Below are positions 51,083 to 61,500 of a DNA stretch of 64,000 nt, piece after piece. Source of the DNA: an uncultured Schlesneria sp. (GTDB lineage: Bacteria > Planctomycetota > Planctomycetia > Planctomycetales > Planctomycetaceae); assembly GCA_903834925.1 (NCBI GenBank), contig CAILLA010000132.1, positions 19,332-83,331 of the forward strand, written 5' to 3'. Made by a program: the position numbers and the translations under genes. Numbering within the stretch: position 1 is the stretch's first letter; each line of letters begins with the position of its first letter. Under the pieces are notes generated by a model. That model did not search any database and had not been told where the DNA came from. It was given only the letters and a program-made list of their open reading frames with translations.

Positions 51083-54000
51083 TCAAGGCGTACCTTCGCG
51101 AGCGGGTGCCTGGGATGACCCCGTGAGGTATGCGAAGAGATCACGGACCTCATCCGGCTTTAATCGTTGCAACAGTCCTTCTGGCATCATCGACACACCC
51201 GAGGCAACCCGGTGTTCGATTTCATTCAGAGGCACGACGACCTTTTCGTTTGCCGTCTGAATCGTCATCGCGTTTTCACTTTCTGCGATGACTAACCCGG
51301 TAATGATTCGGCCATCGGCTTTTTCGATCACCTGCATCTGGAAATCTTTGGAAATCGAGGCACTCGGGTCGATCAGATTGAGCAGCAAATAATCGATGTT
51401 TGTTCGTTGGGCGCCGGTCAGATCGGGACCAATCGGTGTCCCCGCGCCGAATAGTCGATGACAATTCGCACAGGTCTTTGCAAAGATTTCCCGACCAATA
51501 CGCCGGTCACCGGCCTTTATTGTGTCTGCCGTCAGCCGTTGTTTCAGACCCGCAATCAATCGGGCTTTATCTTTGGATGTTTCACGAATCTGACCCCACA
51601 GCTTTTCGACCCGAGCCGAAAGCAGCTTATCACCCAGACTGTGAATTTGCCGGGCGGTAAATGCCGTCAATTCGGCGCGGGAAATTTTATCCGCTTCGAC
51701 CGCATCGAGCAGCGATTTCGCCCAAGTCGGACGAGCCGCCAATGTCTGTATCGCATCTTGACGCTCTGTCGCACCTGTTTTCGGAAATACCTCCAGAATC
51801 GCCGCAACCGTTTGAGGATGATTGTATTCGGCCAGCCCTTTCAGTGACGTGCTTTGCGTGGCCGGATCGTCGATCAACGTGATCAATTGCACGTCGAATC
51901 CGTCAACATGTTTGGCGACGAGCGCAGAAATCGCTCGTTGACGGTCTATGGCTTTGGCGGTTTTGTTTAATGACAACTCGACCAGCGATTGAATCGCGAT
52001 TGGGTCATTAAAAATTAATGACAGCCGCACGGACTGTTCACGGATGGATTCATCCGTCGACGCACGCAAACGAGTTGAGACCGCTGGCCATGTGTCAGGC
52101 ATGACCAGGCTTCGCGTCCCCTCGATTCCTTTCAAGATTCCTTCCAGGAATTGCCGTTGTCGATCGACCGATTCTTCTTTTGTTAATGCATTCACCAGAA
52201 GCTTCATTCCCTCGCGGTTGTCTGACATCGCAGCAACGCGTCGGCTAGCCAGTTTTCGCACCAACGGAATTTCAGAGCCGATGGCCAGTTCAACAAACCG
52301 GGATAAATTCTCATGAACCAGCGGTTCGATTCCGTACCAGATCAGAAGCGGAATATTTGCATCGTCCTCAAATTCGGCTCGCGAAGACAAACCTGCAGCC
52401 AGTGACCATCGGTCATGCAGCGGCAACCTCTGCAAGGCACTCGCCAGGTGCAGACTGACAAACGGAGACGAATCCGTCTTAGCCAGCTTGTTCAATCGAT
52501 CCTGTGCCAACAGAAATGTCTCAGGCTTGTCACTGAGTAACCGAATCGACCATGCCCGAACGTACTCCGATGAATCGTCTAACAGACCCGTCAACAAATT
52601 GTCGTCCGCAAATCCGATCGCATTCAACGCCCAGATCCAACGGAGTCGCCTGGCAACCAGCGGTTCCGCCGGGTTTTTCCCCAATAACCGTTTCAATTCT
52701 GTAGCTGTCGCTGCCATGTCCTGACCGAGTGCCGCCCGTTCCTGAAGCAGGCGACGAGCGTGACGAACGAACCAGTCGTTGTGGTGAGACTGTAAGCTGA
52801 CAAGCTCATGATCCGACATCCGCTTCAAGTCGACTTTCTGAGCCTTCGTTTCCCCATACGAAATCTTAAAAATTCGACCGGTCCCCCGTTGAGTATTCAC
52901 CATGCTGTGGCATTCACCCGTATCGTTCCAGTCGCTGGAAAAGACCGCCCCATCCGGGCCGTATTGCAAGGTGACTCCCATGTACCACGAGTCTTTGGCA
53001 CGCAGCAGATCGTGACCATGCGATGCGGTATATCCCGAGCCGACTCGTCGTAAAATATCATTGTTAATCCGATGCCCGTGCAGATTGTGCATGAAGACAG
53101 TATTGCGATATTTTTCCGGCCACGAATCACCCAGATAGACCATCGTGCCGCAGTGAGCATGGCCACCACCCGCTTCGTCTTCTTCGTCCGTTTTCGCCCC
53201 GCCAAGAACACTTTTCGTCCCCGCGAAATGAAAATGATCGGCGATCGTGGCGATGCGTTCGTAAGCAAACCGGCTCGACTCGCGATTTCGCCAGGGTTCG
53301 TAGTGTGCCCCTTGAATCACGTGAAACAAATGCGGGTCGACGCAGTTGCAGACAAACCCCTGGCCATAATCGTCCCAGTCGATCCCCCAGGGGTTCGTTG
53401 TTCCGTCCGCAAACGGTTCCCAAACATGTCGAACAGGATGATACCGGTAAACTCCGCCATCGAATCGAGTTCGCTCGGACTCAGGAGTCCCTGGCTTGCC
53501 AATCATCGACCAGTTCGTCCGGCCATGGGTTCCGTAAAGCCATCCGTCCGGCCCCCACGAAAACCCGTTGGCGAGGTTATGAGAATTGGCATGAATTCCG
53601 AATCCGTCGAGCAGCACAACCGGTTCGCCGTCCGGCTTATCGTCACCATTCTTATCGGGGATGAAATAGAAGTTCGGAGGCGACATCACCCAGACGCCAC
53701 CAAACCCGACTTCAATCCCGGTGACGTACGTCAGCCCCTCACAAAACACCGTGCGGTTATCGAACTGCCCGTCGCCGTCGGTATCTTCGAGGATGATAAT
53801 CCGATCCGCTGGAGGACGGTTTTTGAAAGGATAGTTATACGCTTCCGCAACCCACAGGCGGCCACGATCATCGATACAAAAACCGATCGGCTGCTGCACA
53901 TCAGGTTCACCGGCAAACAGAGTCACACGAAACCCATCAGGAACAATCATCGTGCGAGCCGCTTCAGCAGGGGGCATCGGTGCCGCAGATTTTTCGACCT

Positions 54001-54088
54001 GAGCTTGAGCCTGAACCCTAGGGTCATGTGAGCAGGTCATGACGCAAGCGATGACGAGCAGTGTGACAATTGTTATGCGAGAAATCAT
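51083..54088 (-). CDS. PVC-type heme-binding protein (TIGR02604-like) with HEAT repeats and CxxCH
   Basis: 1001 aa, signal peptide at the N-terminus (MISRITIVTLLVIACVMTCS). Residues about 40-410: membrane-bound dehydrogenase-like beta-propeller (PDGFRVTLFAGEPDVQQPIGFCIDDRG, LEDTDGDGQFDNRTVFCEGL, WGPDGWLYGTHGRTN, GHRINNDILRR). Middle about 430-840: HEAT-like alpha repeats (LSDKPETFLLAQDRLNKLA). C-terminus: a c-type heme site CANCH at about residue 872 with IGPDLTG, followed by TIGR02603-like VIEKADGRIITGLVIAESE and MPEGLLQRLKPDEVRDLFAYL. These proteins abound in planctomycetes and probably oxidise sugars or other substrates in the periplasm and hand electrons to heme. Substrate unknown. Confidence 0.92.
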   Translation of the reverse strand: MISRITIVTLLVIACVMTCSHDPRVQAQAQVEKSAAPMPPAEAARTMIVPDGFRVTLFAGEPDVQQPIGFCIDDRGRLWVAEAYNYPFKNRPPADRIIILEDTDGDGQFDNRTVFCEGLTYVTGIEVGFGGVWVMSPPNFYFIPDKNGDDKPDGEPVVLLDGFGIHANSHNLANGFSWGPDGWLYGTHGRTNWSMIGKPGTPESERTRFDGGVYRYHPVRHVWEPFADGTTNPWGIDWDDYGQGFVCNCVDPHLFHVIQGAHYEPWRNRESSRFAYERIATIADHFHFAGTKSVLGGAKTDEEDEAGGGHAHCGTMVYLGDSWPEKYRNTVFMHNLHGHRINNDILRRVGSGYTASHGHDLLRAKDSWYMGVTLQYGPDGAVFSSDWNDTGECHSMVNTQRGTGRIFKISYGETKAQKVDLKRMSDHELVSLQSHHNDWFVRHARRLLQERAALGQDMAATATELKRLLGKNPAEPLVARRLRWIWALNAIGFADDNLLTGLLDDSSEYVRAWSIRLLSDKPETFLLAQDRLNKLAKTDSSPFVSLHLASALQRLPLHDRWSLAAGLSSRAEFEDDANIPLLIWYGIEPLVHENLSRFVELAIGSEIPLVRKLASRRVAAMSDNREGMKLLVNALTKEESVDRQRQFLEGILKGIEGTRSLVMPDTWPAVSTRLRASTDESIREQSVRLSLIFNDPIAIQSLVELSLNKTAKAIDRQRAISALVAKHVDGFDVQLITLIDDPATQSTSLKGLAEYNHPQTVAAILEVFPKTGATERQDAIQTLAARPTWAKSLLDAVEADKISRAELTAFTARQIHSLGDKLLSARVEKLWGQIRETSKDKARLIAGLKQRLTADTIKAGDRRIGREIFAKTCANCHRLFGAGTPIGPDLTGAQRTNIDYLLLNLIDPSASISKDFQMQVIEKADGRIITGLVIAESENAMTIQTANEKVVVPLNEIEHRVASGVSMMPEGLLQRLKPDEVRDLFAYLTGSSQAPAREGTP

Positions 54089-54274
54089 TCGGCGAATCTT
54101 CTTAGGTGAGCAAGTTCAGTTACGCACTGGAGCAACGAGTAAAGCGTAAGGCGACATCAACGGATTCGCCAGAGAGAGGAAAACGGAGTGTCCTTAACGC
54201 TGTGATGTGGTATAAGAAATTTTCGTTAAACAATTCCCTTCGCGAATGTTTTCGCGTTCTGGAGGAGCGACATC

Positions 54275-54616
54275 GTGTATCTTGTTGAAGATAAACGCCA
54301 TGGATCAACCTACCTCATTTTTACGTGGGAAGATCCCCGAACGGCCGGGTACCGTGGGCCAGTCATTGAGGGTGCCAGCCTGGATTACGACATGAAAGTC
54401 CATGAGTGGCCTAACGGAAGTGAGCGTCCCGATGCCTGCCCGGGACGTTTAAAAAATGACCCGCGATCTTACAAGGTTTTTAAATACCGCTCGCAGCTAA
54501 AGCAACAACAGGAATACGAACCTGTTGACGGAACCCTTGGCGTTTTTCTTTCCTGGAAAGATTACGTTAAAATTCATCTCAATCCTCCAGAACCGGATGA
54601 GACAGCAGACGAGTAG
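54275..54616 (+). CDS. Small unrecognised protein, first gene of a cassette
   Basis: 113 aa from GTG 54275 behind a very good GGAGGAG site. Cytoplasmic; no signal or membrane segment. It opens with a strand pattern MYLVEDKRHGSTYLIFTWED, then polar turns (ASLDYDMKVHEW, PGRLKNDPRSYKVFKYRS) and an acidic end. I do not recognise the family. Two further small genes follow on the same strand. Confidence 0.6.
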   Translation: MYLVEDKRHGSTYLIFTWEDPRTAGYRGPVIEGASLDYDMKVHEWPNGSERPDACPGRLKNDPRSYKVFKYRSQLKQQQEYEPVDGTLGVFLSWKDYVKIHLNPPEPDETADE

Positions 54617-54670
54617 TGGTACGAATATCTGGACAAAGTTGACGAAACGTCCCGACGTCGACATTCAAAA

Positions 54671-55006
54671 TTGAGTGACGCCCCTGTGAACGGGAGTCGA
54701 GATGACGTCGCCGCTTGGGTTGCTAGAAAGCATTTTGCGGTTGACAGTTCTATTCAAAAAATCTGGTATCTGCCTCAAGGTGCTGGAACGGATGAAATTC
54801 GGCTTCTTGAACTCAGTGATCGTATTTCAGATAATATATCGACAATCGAGGCAATCGATTTCGGGCTCGAAATCGAAGGCGCTTCTTATCGTTTGATGGT
54901 TGCCGATATCTCGAGCGAGAAAATCAATGAAAAGACGAAAGAGCCAGTACTTTTACCTGTAGGCTGGTCTTTAAAAGGAGCCAAATTGTGGGGTCGGGGA
55001 ACATGA
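54671..55006 (+). CDS. Small unrecognised protein coupled to a HEPN-like gene
   Basis: 111 aa from TTG 54671 (start weakly supported). Helix-rich start, then DEIRLLELSDRISDN, IEAIDFGLEIEGASYRLMVADIS and LPVGWSLKGAKLWGRG. The alternating pattern looks like a compact alpha/beta fold. No known domain. Its stop overlaps the next start (ATGA at 55003-55006), so the two proteins are made together. Confidence 0.6.
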   Translation: MSDAPVNGSRDDVAAWVARKHFAVDSSIQKIWYLPQGAGTDEIRLLELSDRISDNISTIEAIDFGLEIEGASYRLMVADISSEKINEKTKEPVLLPVGWSLKGAKLWGRGT

Positions 55007-55296
55007 TCGAATATCAACGATTATTCCTCGTACAAGCTCGCAGTACATTCAAAATATTTGAACTCTTGTGTGACCAGTCAAATGTAGCACCGTGTCACGT
55101 ACTTCATCATTTTCAGATGGCAACTGAGCTATTGGGAAAAGCGCACAGTTGGAAACACAACTCGCCGAACGTAACTTCACATCGTGCGTTCGTTGGTTTT
55201 CTCCGCAGCCTGTCTACCAATCGCAAGGCTCAAAAACAATTGGGATTTGAGGGTAAAAATGACAGTTGGAACCAAATGATTCAGAAGAGTCTCTGA
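55003..55296 (+). CDS. HEPN-like protein, interrupted by an in-frame TGA
   Basis: 97 aa from ATG 55003 to a TGA at 55294-55296. The same frame continues without another stop to 55500 with sensible protein sequence. The helical block CHVLHHFQMATELLGKAHSW, followed by SHRAFVGFLRSL, resembles HEPN folds, which often act as nucleotide-binding or RNase partners. The RxxxxH catalytic motif of HEPN RNases is not seen. Expected intact length is about 165 aa. It could be a pseudogene, a readthrough case or a single-base error. The upstream gene overlaps by ATGA, so the pair is probably a real unit. Confidence 0.55.
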   Translation: MIEYQRLFLVQARSTFKIFELLCDQSNVAPCHVLHHFQMATELLGKAHSWKHNSPNVTSHRAFVGFLRSLSTNRKAQKQLGFEGKNDSWNQMIQKSL

Positions 55297-55500
55297 TTGG
55301 CGGAACAAGCGGAAAAACTTGCCCCCTCATTGGCACAAGACGGCCCCAATCCCGAATATCCTTGGCCTCCCAACGCGCCGGTGACTGCACCAGTTGAGCA
55401 CAAATTCGAGCTATGGGAAACACTGATAGATACCACTGCCGGAAGAAAATTTCTCAACTTGGTTGGCCAACTCTTTGCGAGTGCCGAAGAATTCCTTTGA
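55297..55500 (+). pseudogene. C-terminal remainder of the HEPN-like gene
   Basis: Open frame directly after the TGA, in the same frame as the preceding HEPN-like gene, for 67 codons (AEQAEKLAPSLAQDGPNPEYPWP... to LVGQLFASAEEFL). It has no ribosome site of its own. Its acidic/helical end suits the missing tail of the interrupted protein. Confidence 0.5.
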
Positions 55501-55543
55501 CGAACATGGCAAAACCGATTTCGTAGTGCCTACGTATTCGATT

Positions 55544-58500
55544 TCACAGGAATAAATCCAGCCAATAATCGCCAACCGAAAGGTCAAGATATGCGGCCAC
55601 AGAAACGAAGTACGTGCCTGGGCCGAGAGTCAGCGTGATCGAACTGTTTGTGCTTGTGCTGGTGTCGTCGTTTTCGGCGATCAAATATCCGATGGAGTTA
55701 TAGAGACGCAGATAGGTATCGAGCGATGAAGAAGAGGTGCCGTAAGCGTTGAGGTTGATCGTGACTGTACGAGTTTGGGTGAGCGTGAACTGGAAGACAT
55801 CTCGATCGCCCACAGTTTCGAGAGTTCCAAATACAGAGGCGTGGTTGTTACTGGCGAGGAGCGATGTTGCCGCGAGGGTGGGTGTGTTGGCATGCAGGTC
55901 ACCATTCGGTGCCAGATAGTCAACACTGATTCTCGGCACCCAATAGCTGTTGTTATTGACTGAATAGAAGTCGACTTCATCGGTCCCCGTCGGCAGAAAT
56001 GCCCAGCCGAAATTCGACGCAGGATTCGCCAACCAGGCGACAAGACTTGATTTGACATCAATGTTCTGCCACCCGATTGGAGTCGATAGCGGCGTTTGTG
56101 CGTCGGGAGTCGCGACCGCTTCGACGCCATTCGTCTGGATTCCAGAAACCATGCTGTTCCAGGTCGCTGTGTCGGTCCATGGCGTCAACATTCGATAGAT
56201 GTTGACGCGATTGCCACCGTTGCTCACATAAAACGTCAATGTCGCCGAGACAACTTCGCTTCCGAAAGGGATCTGTCCGGTGCCACTGCCGAACATGTTC
56301 TTAAATTGAAGTAGCGATTGCTCCTGCACTGATGCAGTCGTAAATTCGACCTCGTTGATCGTCCACGTTGCGAAGTTCGATGTCGGGTAATGTCCCGACA
56401 CATACGTGTCCGACGAACCTGTGTAGCCATTGACCCCCTGCTGGAATGTCGCCGTGACCTGAGCACGGTGATCAACATTCAATGTATAACTGCCAGTGAA
56501 AGAATCGGCGTGGCTACCCGCTGAAAGGTAATAAGTGCCGGCAGCAACGTTGATGACGAGCGAACTGCTGGTACTCAATCCATTGTCGTCGTTCTCAGCA
56601 ATGAGTACCCCGGATGAATTATAAACTCGCAGGTATGTATCAAGTCCATTCAAGCCATTCAGCCCGATCGTGAGGATTCCTTTGACAACAGTCACCTGGA
56701 AGACGTCGCGGTCCCCTGCGAGTTCGAACGCCCCGGATATCGAACCATGACCTTTGCTTCCACCTGAAAGTGGGATCGAGGTGGCTGACGAATTTGGCAA
56801 ATTGCCATAATCGTCAATCGGCGGTACCACCGTGATGCTCACCGTCGCTGGCGTCACCAGCAAACCATCGGATGCAGTGTATGTAAAACTGTCGCTCCCA
56901 ACGTATCCAACATTCGGTGAGTATTGGAACGAACCGTCTGCGTTCAGAGTGAGCAGGCCATGAGTCGGCCCCGTAACAAGCGAAGCGGTGAGTGTTGACC
57001 CCTCGACATCCGAGTCATTCGCAAGAACGCCGGTCGAAGCCGGAATATTTAATGAGTTACCGTAGTTGGTCGTGTAGGTATCGTTCACGGTAATCGGCGC
57101 ATCATTCACTGCTGCCACACTAATGCCTACCGTTGCCGCGTTGCTGTATAAGGCACCATCGGTGACTCGGTAGGTAAAAGAGTCCGTGCCGTTGAAATTG
57201 AGGCTCGGTAGATAGGTGACTGTACCGTTAGCACTGACCGTCGCTGTCCCGTGCGCTGGTTGCGTCAGGATCGACGGCGTCAGCGATTGTCCATCCACGT
57301 CGCTGTCATTGCCGAGCACGCTGATGGTAACGGACGTATCCTCGTTCGTAGAGATCGCATCGCTGCCGGCAACCGGCGCGGTGTTTGGTATCGTCGAACC
57401 TTCCAGCAATACCCCGTGGCCGTTATTCCAGAGACTGCTGCGGATATCTCGCCAGCCGGTTGTCGCGTCAACCGTGTCGAACAAATAGATCCTGAACGTC
57501 GTGGTTCCGACTGCTGGTCCCAGAGTAGAAAGGTCGAACGTCACATCCGCACTTCCAGTATCCGTGAGGGTTTGAACGCCGCCAACGTTCGCGGTAAACC
57601 CGTCCAGGCTCGTGCGGATTGCAACGTTTGAAGTCCCCGTGACCCACTCCTGGAACGACACGGTCAACTTGCTGAAGACCGCCATATCTGTCGTTGCGGA
57701 CGTGACCGTAAACGACAGGTACTGTGCCAGGTCAATCGTCATGCGACCGTTCCAGTACACCGGCCAGTCATCGGTATTCGTTCCGTAGGTCGCCCCGACA
57801 CGCGAAAGATCACCGACATTCATGCCGGTAATGCCGCTGGAGCCATGTAAATTCGCGCTTCCCTGTGAACCGACCGGATCAAAGTGGGCGAGTGAACTGA
57901 GAACGTCGTTCACCGTCAGATCGACCGTCACCGGGTTACTGCTGAGTAAACCGTCACTCACGATGTACGTGAATGAGTCATGCCCAATGAATCCCACCAC
58001 TGGAGTGTATGTCATCGTTTTGTTGGCGTTGACGGTTGCTGTTCCGTGAAGCGGTTGTGTGAGAATGCCTGGAGTCAGAACGTCACCGTCAACGTCAATG
58101 TCATTGGCCAGCACATTGATGGTGACTCCAACATTCTTATTCGTCGACGCGGAATCGCCGGCGGCGACGGGTGCATCGTTCACCGCAGCAACTGTGATCG
58201 AGACCGTGGCTGTATTACTGTTCGCGATACCATCCGTCACTCGATAAGTGAAAACGTCCGTGCCGTTGAAGTTAAGAGCCGGAGTGTACGTGACCGTTCC
58301 ATTGACGTTGACCGTCGCCGTTCCGTGAGCGGCCTGCGTGACAATCGACGGAACAAGTGATTGGCCGTCCGCGTCGCTGTCATTACTCAGCACATTGATC
58401 GACACGGCCGTGTCCTCATTCGTATTCGCCGAGTCATTGCCTGCAACGGGAGCGTTATTCGATACCGCAACAGTGAACGTCACTCGCGGGGCCAGTTCCG

Positions 58501-61500
58501 TATAGCCGTCGCTTGCGAAGAAGGCGACAAAATAGGTCCCCGCCGCAAGATTCCCAGCGCCCGATCCCGCATCAAGTGATACGGTTCCGTTCTTTAATGA
58601 ACCACCTGCGGTTCGGCTTCCGTTCGTATAATACCACGCCGTGGAACTGACCGAACCGGGTGTTGCACCAAGGCTATAAATTCCGATCCAGTCGTTCGCG
58701 TTGCCAGGCCCATTCGTGAATGTCGCCACGATCACTTCGCCAGGTGAATACGTCGACTTTGCGAGACTGAGGCTCGGCAGCGAACCGACTGTGATGCTGA
58801 CGGTCACGGTGTTGCTCGTCAGCAGTCCATCGCTCACCAGGTACGTGAAGGAATCGTTGCCAGTAAAGCTGCTCGCCGGGGTATACGTGACCGTCCCATC
58901 GGCATTGACGGTCGCGTTTCCGTGTGCTGGTTGTGCGACAATGGAAGGTGTAAGCAGGTCGCCGTCAACATCGTGGTCATTGGACAGCACGCTGATGGTG
59001 ACACCAACATTCTGCGTCGTCGACGCGGAATCACCTGTGGCGACCGGCGGATCGTTTACCGGGACAATCGTAACAGCGACTATCGCTGCGTTACTGTTCA
59101 ATAAACCATCGCTCACCCGGTATGTGAACGAGTCCGAGCCGTTGAAGTTTGATGCCGGGATGTAGTTGAGCGTGCCATCGGCGTTGACTGTCACAGTTCC
59201 ATGCGCCGGCTGAGTCACCAGCGATGGCGTGAGTGGCTGTCCCTCCGCATCCGTGTCGTTGCTCAGAACGTTGATCGAGACAACAGTGTCTTCATTCGTG
59301 GTCGCGGTGTCGTTCACAGCAACGGGAGCGGTATTGGAAACCACGTTGGACACCGTGATCGTCACGGTGGCAGTGTTGCTGGTGAGCGAGCCATCGGTGG
59401 CGATGTACGTGAAACTATCGCTGCCCGAGAAGCCGGTATTCGGCGTATACGTAATCGTCCTATTAGCATTAAGCAGTATCGTACCATGTGTCGGCGACAG
59501 ACCGATTGACTGGACTGTCAGGACGTCCCCGTTCGCATCGGTATCGTTACCAAGCACACCGATGGTCACGGCCGTGTTTAAGTTTGTTGTCGCCGCGTCG
59601 TTGTTAGCAACCGGTGCGACATTGACTGGCGGTGCCGTTGCAAGTGTTCTGCCGGTAAGATTAAGACTGTGCAAGTCTCGGAATCCGAACCCGCCTCCCC
59701 AGACATATAACCGAAATTCGACAGTACTGGACGAATCCGCCACGGAGGTGACATTGAACGCAAAGTCACTGCCGGCGTTGGCAATTAACGTCCGAGTGCC
59801 ATCAATGTTCGCACTGAAATTGTCGCGACTGGAACGGATCGCGACGTTACTGTTGCTGCCGACCCAACTCTTCAAGTTCACGGTCAGCGATTTGAAATCG
59901 AGTTGCGACCCGGCACTCGGCGTCACCGTGAACGAGACGTATTCATTCGGATCTTGCGTTGCCGGTGCATCCCAGCCAATCGGCCATGCATCGGTGTTGG
60001 TGCTCCCAGAGGTCGCATGTTGTGTCAGACCTCCGATCGTGACGCCACCAAACCGAGTGGTCCCAGCGAGCGGCGTGCTGCTGTTCGTGGAACCCGACGG
60101 AATGAATGTCGCCAGATTGCCAAAACCACCAATCTCGACTGCGTACTCGCCTAGACTGGCGTAGTCATCGTAGCCACCTGTGGCCCATGTCCGATTTCCG
60201 GTTCCTGTCACACGTACGTAATAAGTGCCCGCCGTCAACGGTTGTTCGAACGAAGCCGCGAGTTGATCCGTCACGTCGCTCACCGCAACCAAGTTCATCG
60301 CGCTGTCATACAATTCGGCACGAAGATCGACATCCGGGCTGACACTTGTTGGCGCAATGCTGATTCGAGTCGTGCCACCCGTCGACACGAACGAAAACAG
60401 ATCGTAATCGGTATTTCGTTCGATGATTCCTTCACCCACCCAATGGCCGGGAGCGACAGAAACCAGGGGCATTGCCTGCGCTGGTGTGTCGCCAATGTCA
60501 TCGGGTCGATAGGTAAATCCGTTCTGCGTACTGATGATCGTTAAATCATCTTCAAAGTTCGTGGCAGTCGGATAACCACCGTTGCTCCAGGTCGTGATCG
60601 AACTGGGAAAGATGTTTCCCATGATGGGCGACCAGTCGGCTTCGCCAATTCCCGCACCTTCGTAGTACTCGCCACCGGGACTCCCTCGATCATGATCAAG
60701 GCCCACCGCATGTCCGACTTCATGCGCGGCGATTCCGCCGACGGTCCGGGCATTCTGCACCGTGAAACCGGGATCCGAGAGATCGACCCAGACGATCGCG
60801 TTATAGTTCGCGTTGAAGCTGTTTGTCATTGCTCGTCCCGTGGCCCCGGTGTTGTATTCCACGGGATCACCGATCATGACCTGGATACCCCATTCGGTAT
60901 CGTTCGCTCCAACCTTTCGAAGTTTTTCAATGTTCGGTAATTCCGTGGTCACGTCGACATTAAACGGTCGGTAGTCCTCGGCGACGACATCCCAGGCGCG
61001 TTGGATTGTTGCCAGTTCGAAATTACTGAAAGCACTGGTCCCTTCGATGCTAAAGGGGTTGACATGGATGACGCTTCCGCCGTTCCACGACGGATCCTGA
61101 ACAGCGCCCCCGACGAAATCGAGATAGATCGTGTGATGCACACCGGGCAATGAGTGCAAGCTGAACGTCTCGCTTAATGGCACCAATGCATCGACTCCGG
61201 CACCATCGAAAGCATCGCGAATACTGACGGTCGCAGAACCAAGATCGACCGTATAACCCGGCACGGCACCCATTGTCACGGTGACCGACCGCGTCGGTTC
61301 GGTAATTCCATCATTGATGGGAACGACGACAACTGGCGCGGACGCCGAGCCCGCAGGAATCGTCACGGTCCCGCTTAATGGATTGTAGTCCAGCCCCGCC
61401 GTTGCCGTTCCGCTGACCCCGTAACTGAGACTGAGCGGTTGAGAAAGATTTCCATCACGTGTGAACACGATCGTGCCGGTACTCGAACCTTCAACCGCAA

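Noticed and set aside
55294..55296. Selenocysteine at the in-frame TGA
   Set aside because: No convincing downstream SECIS-like hairpin was seen, and the region has no redox motif.
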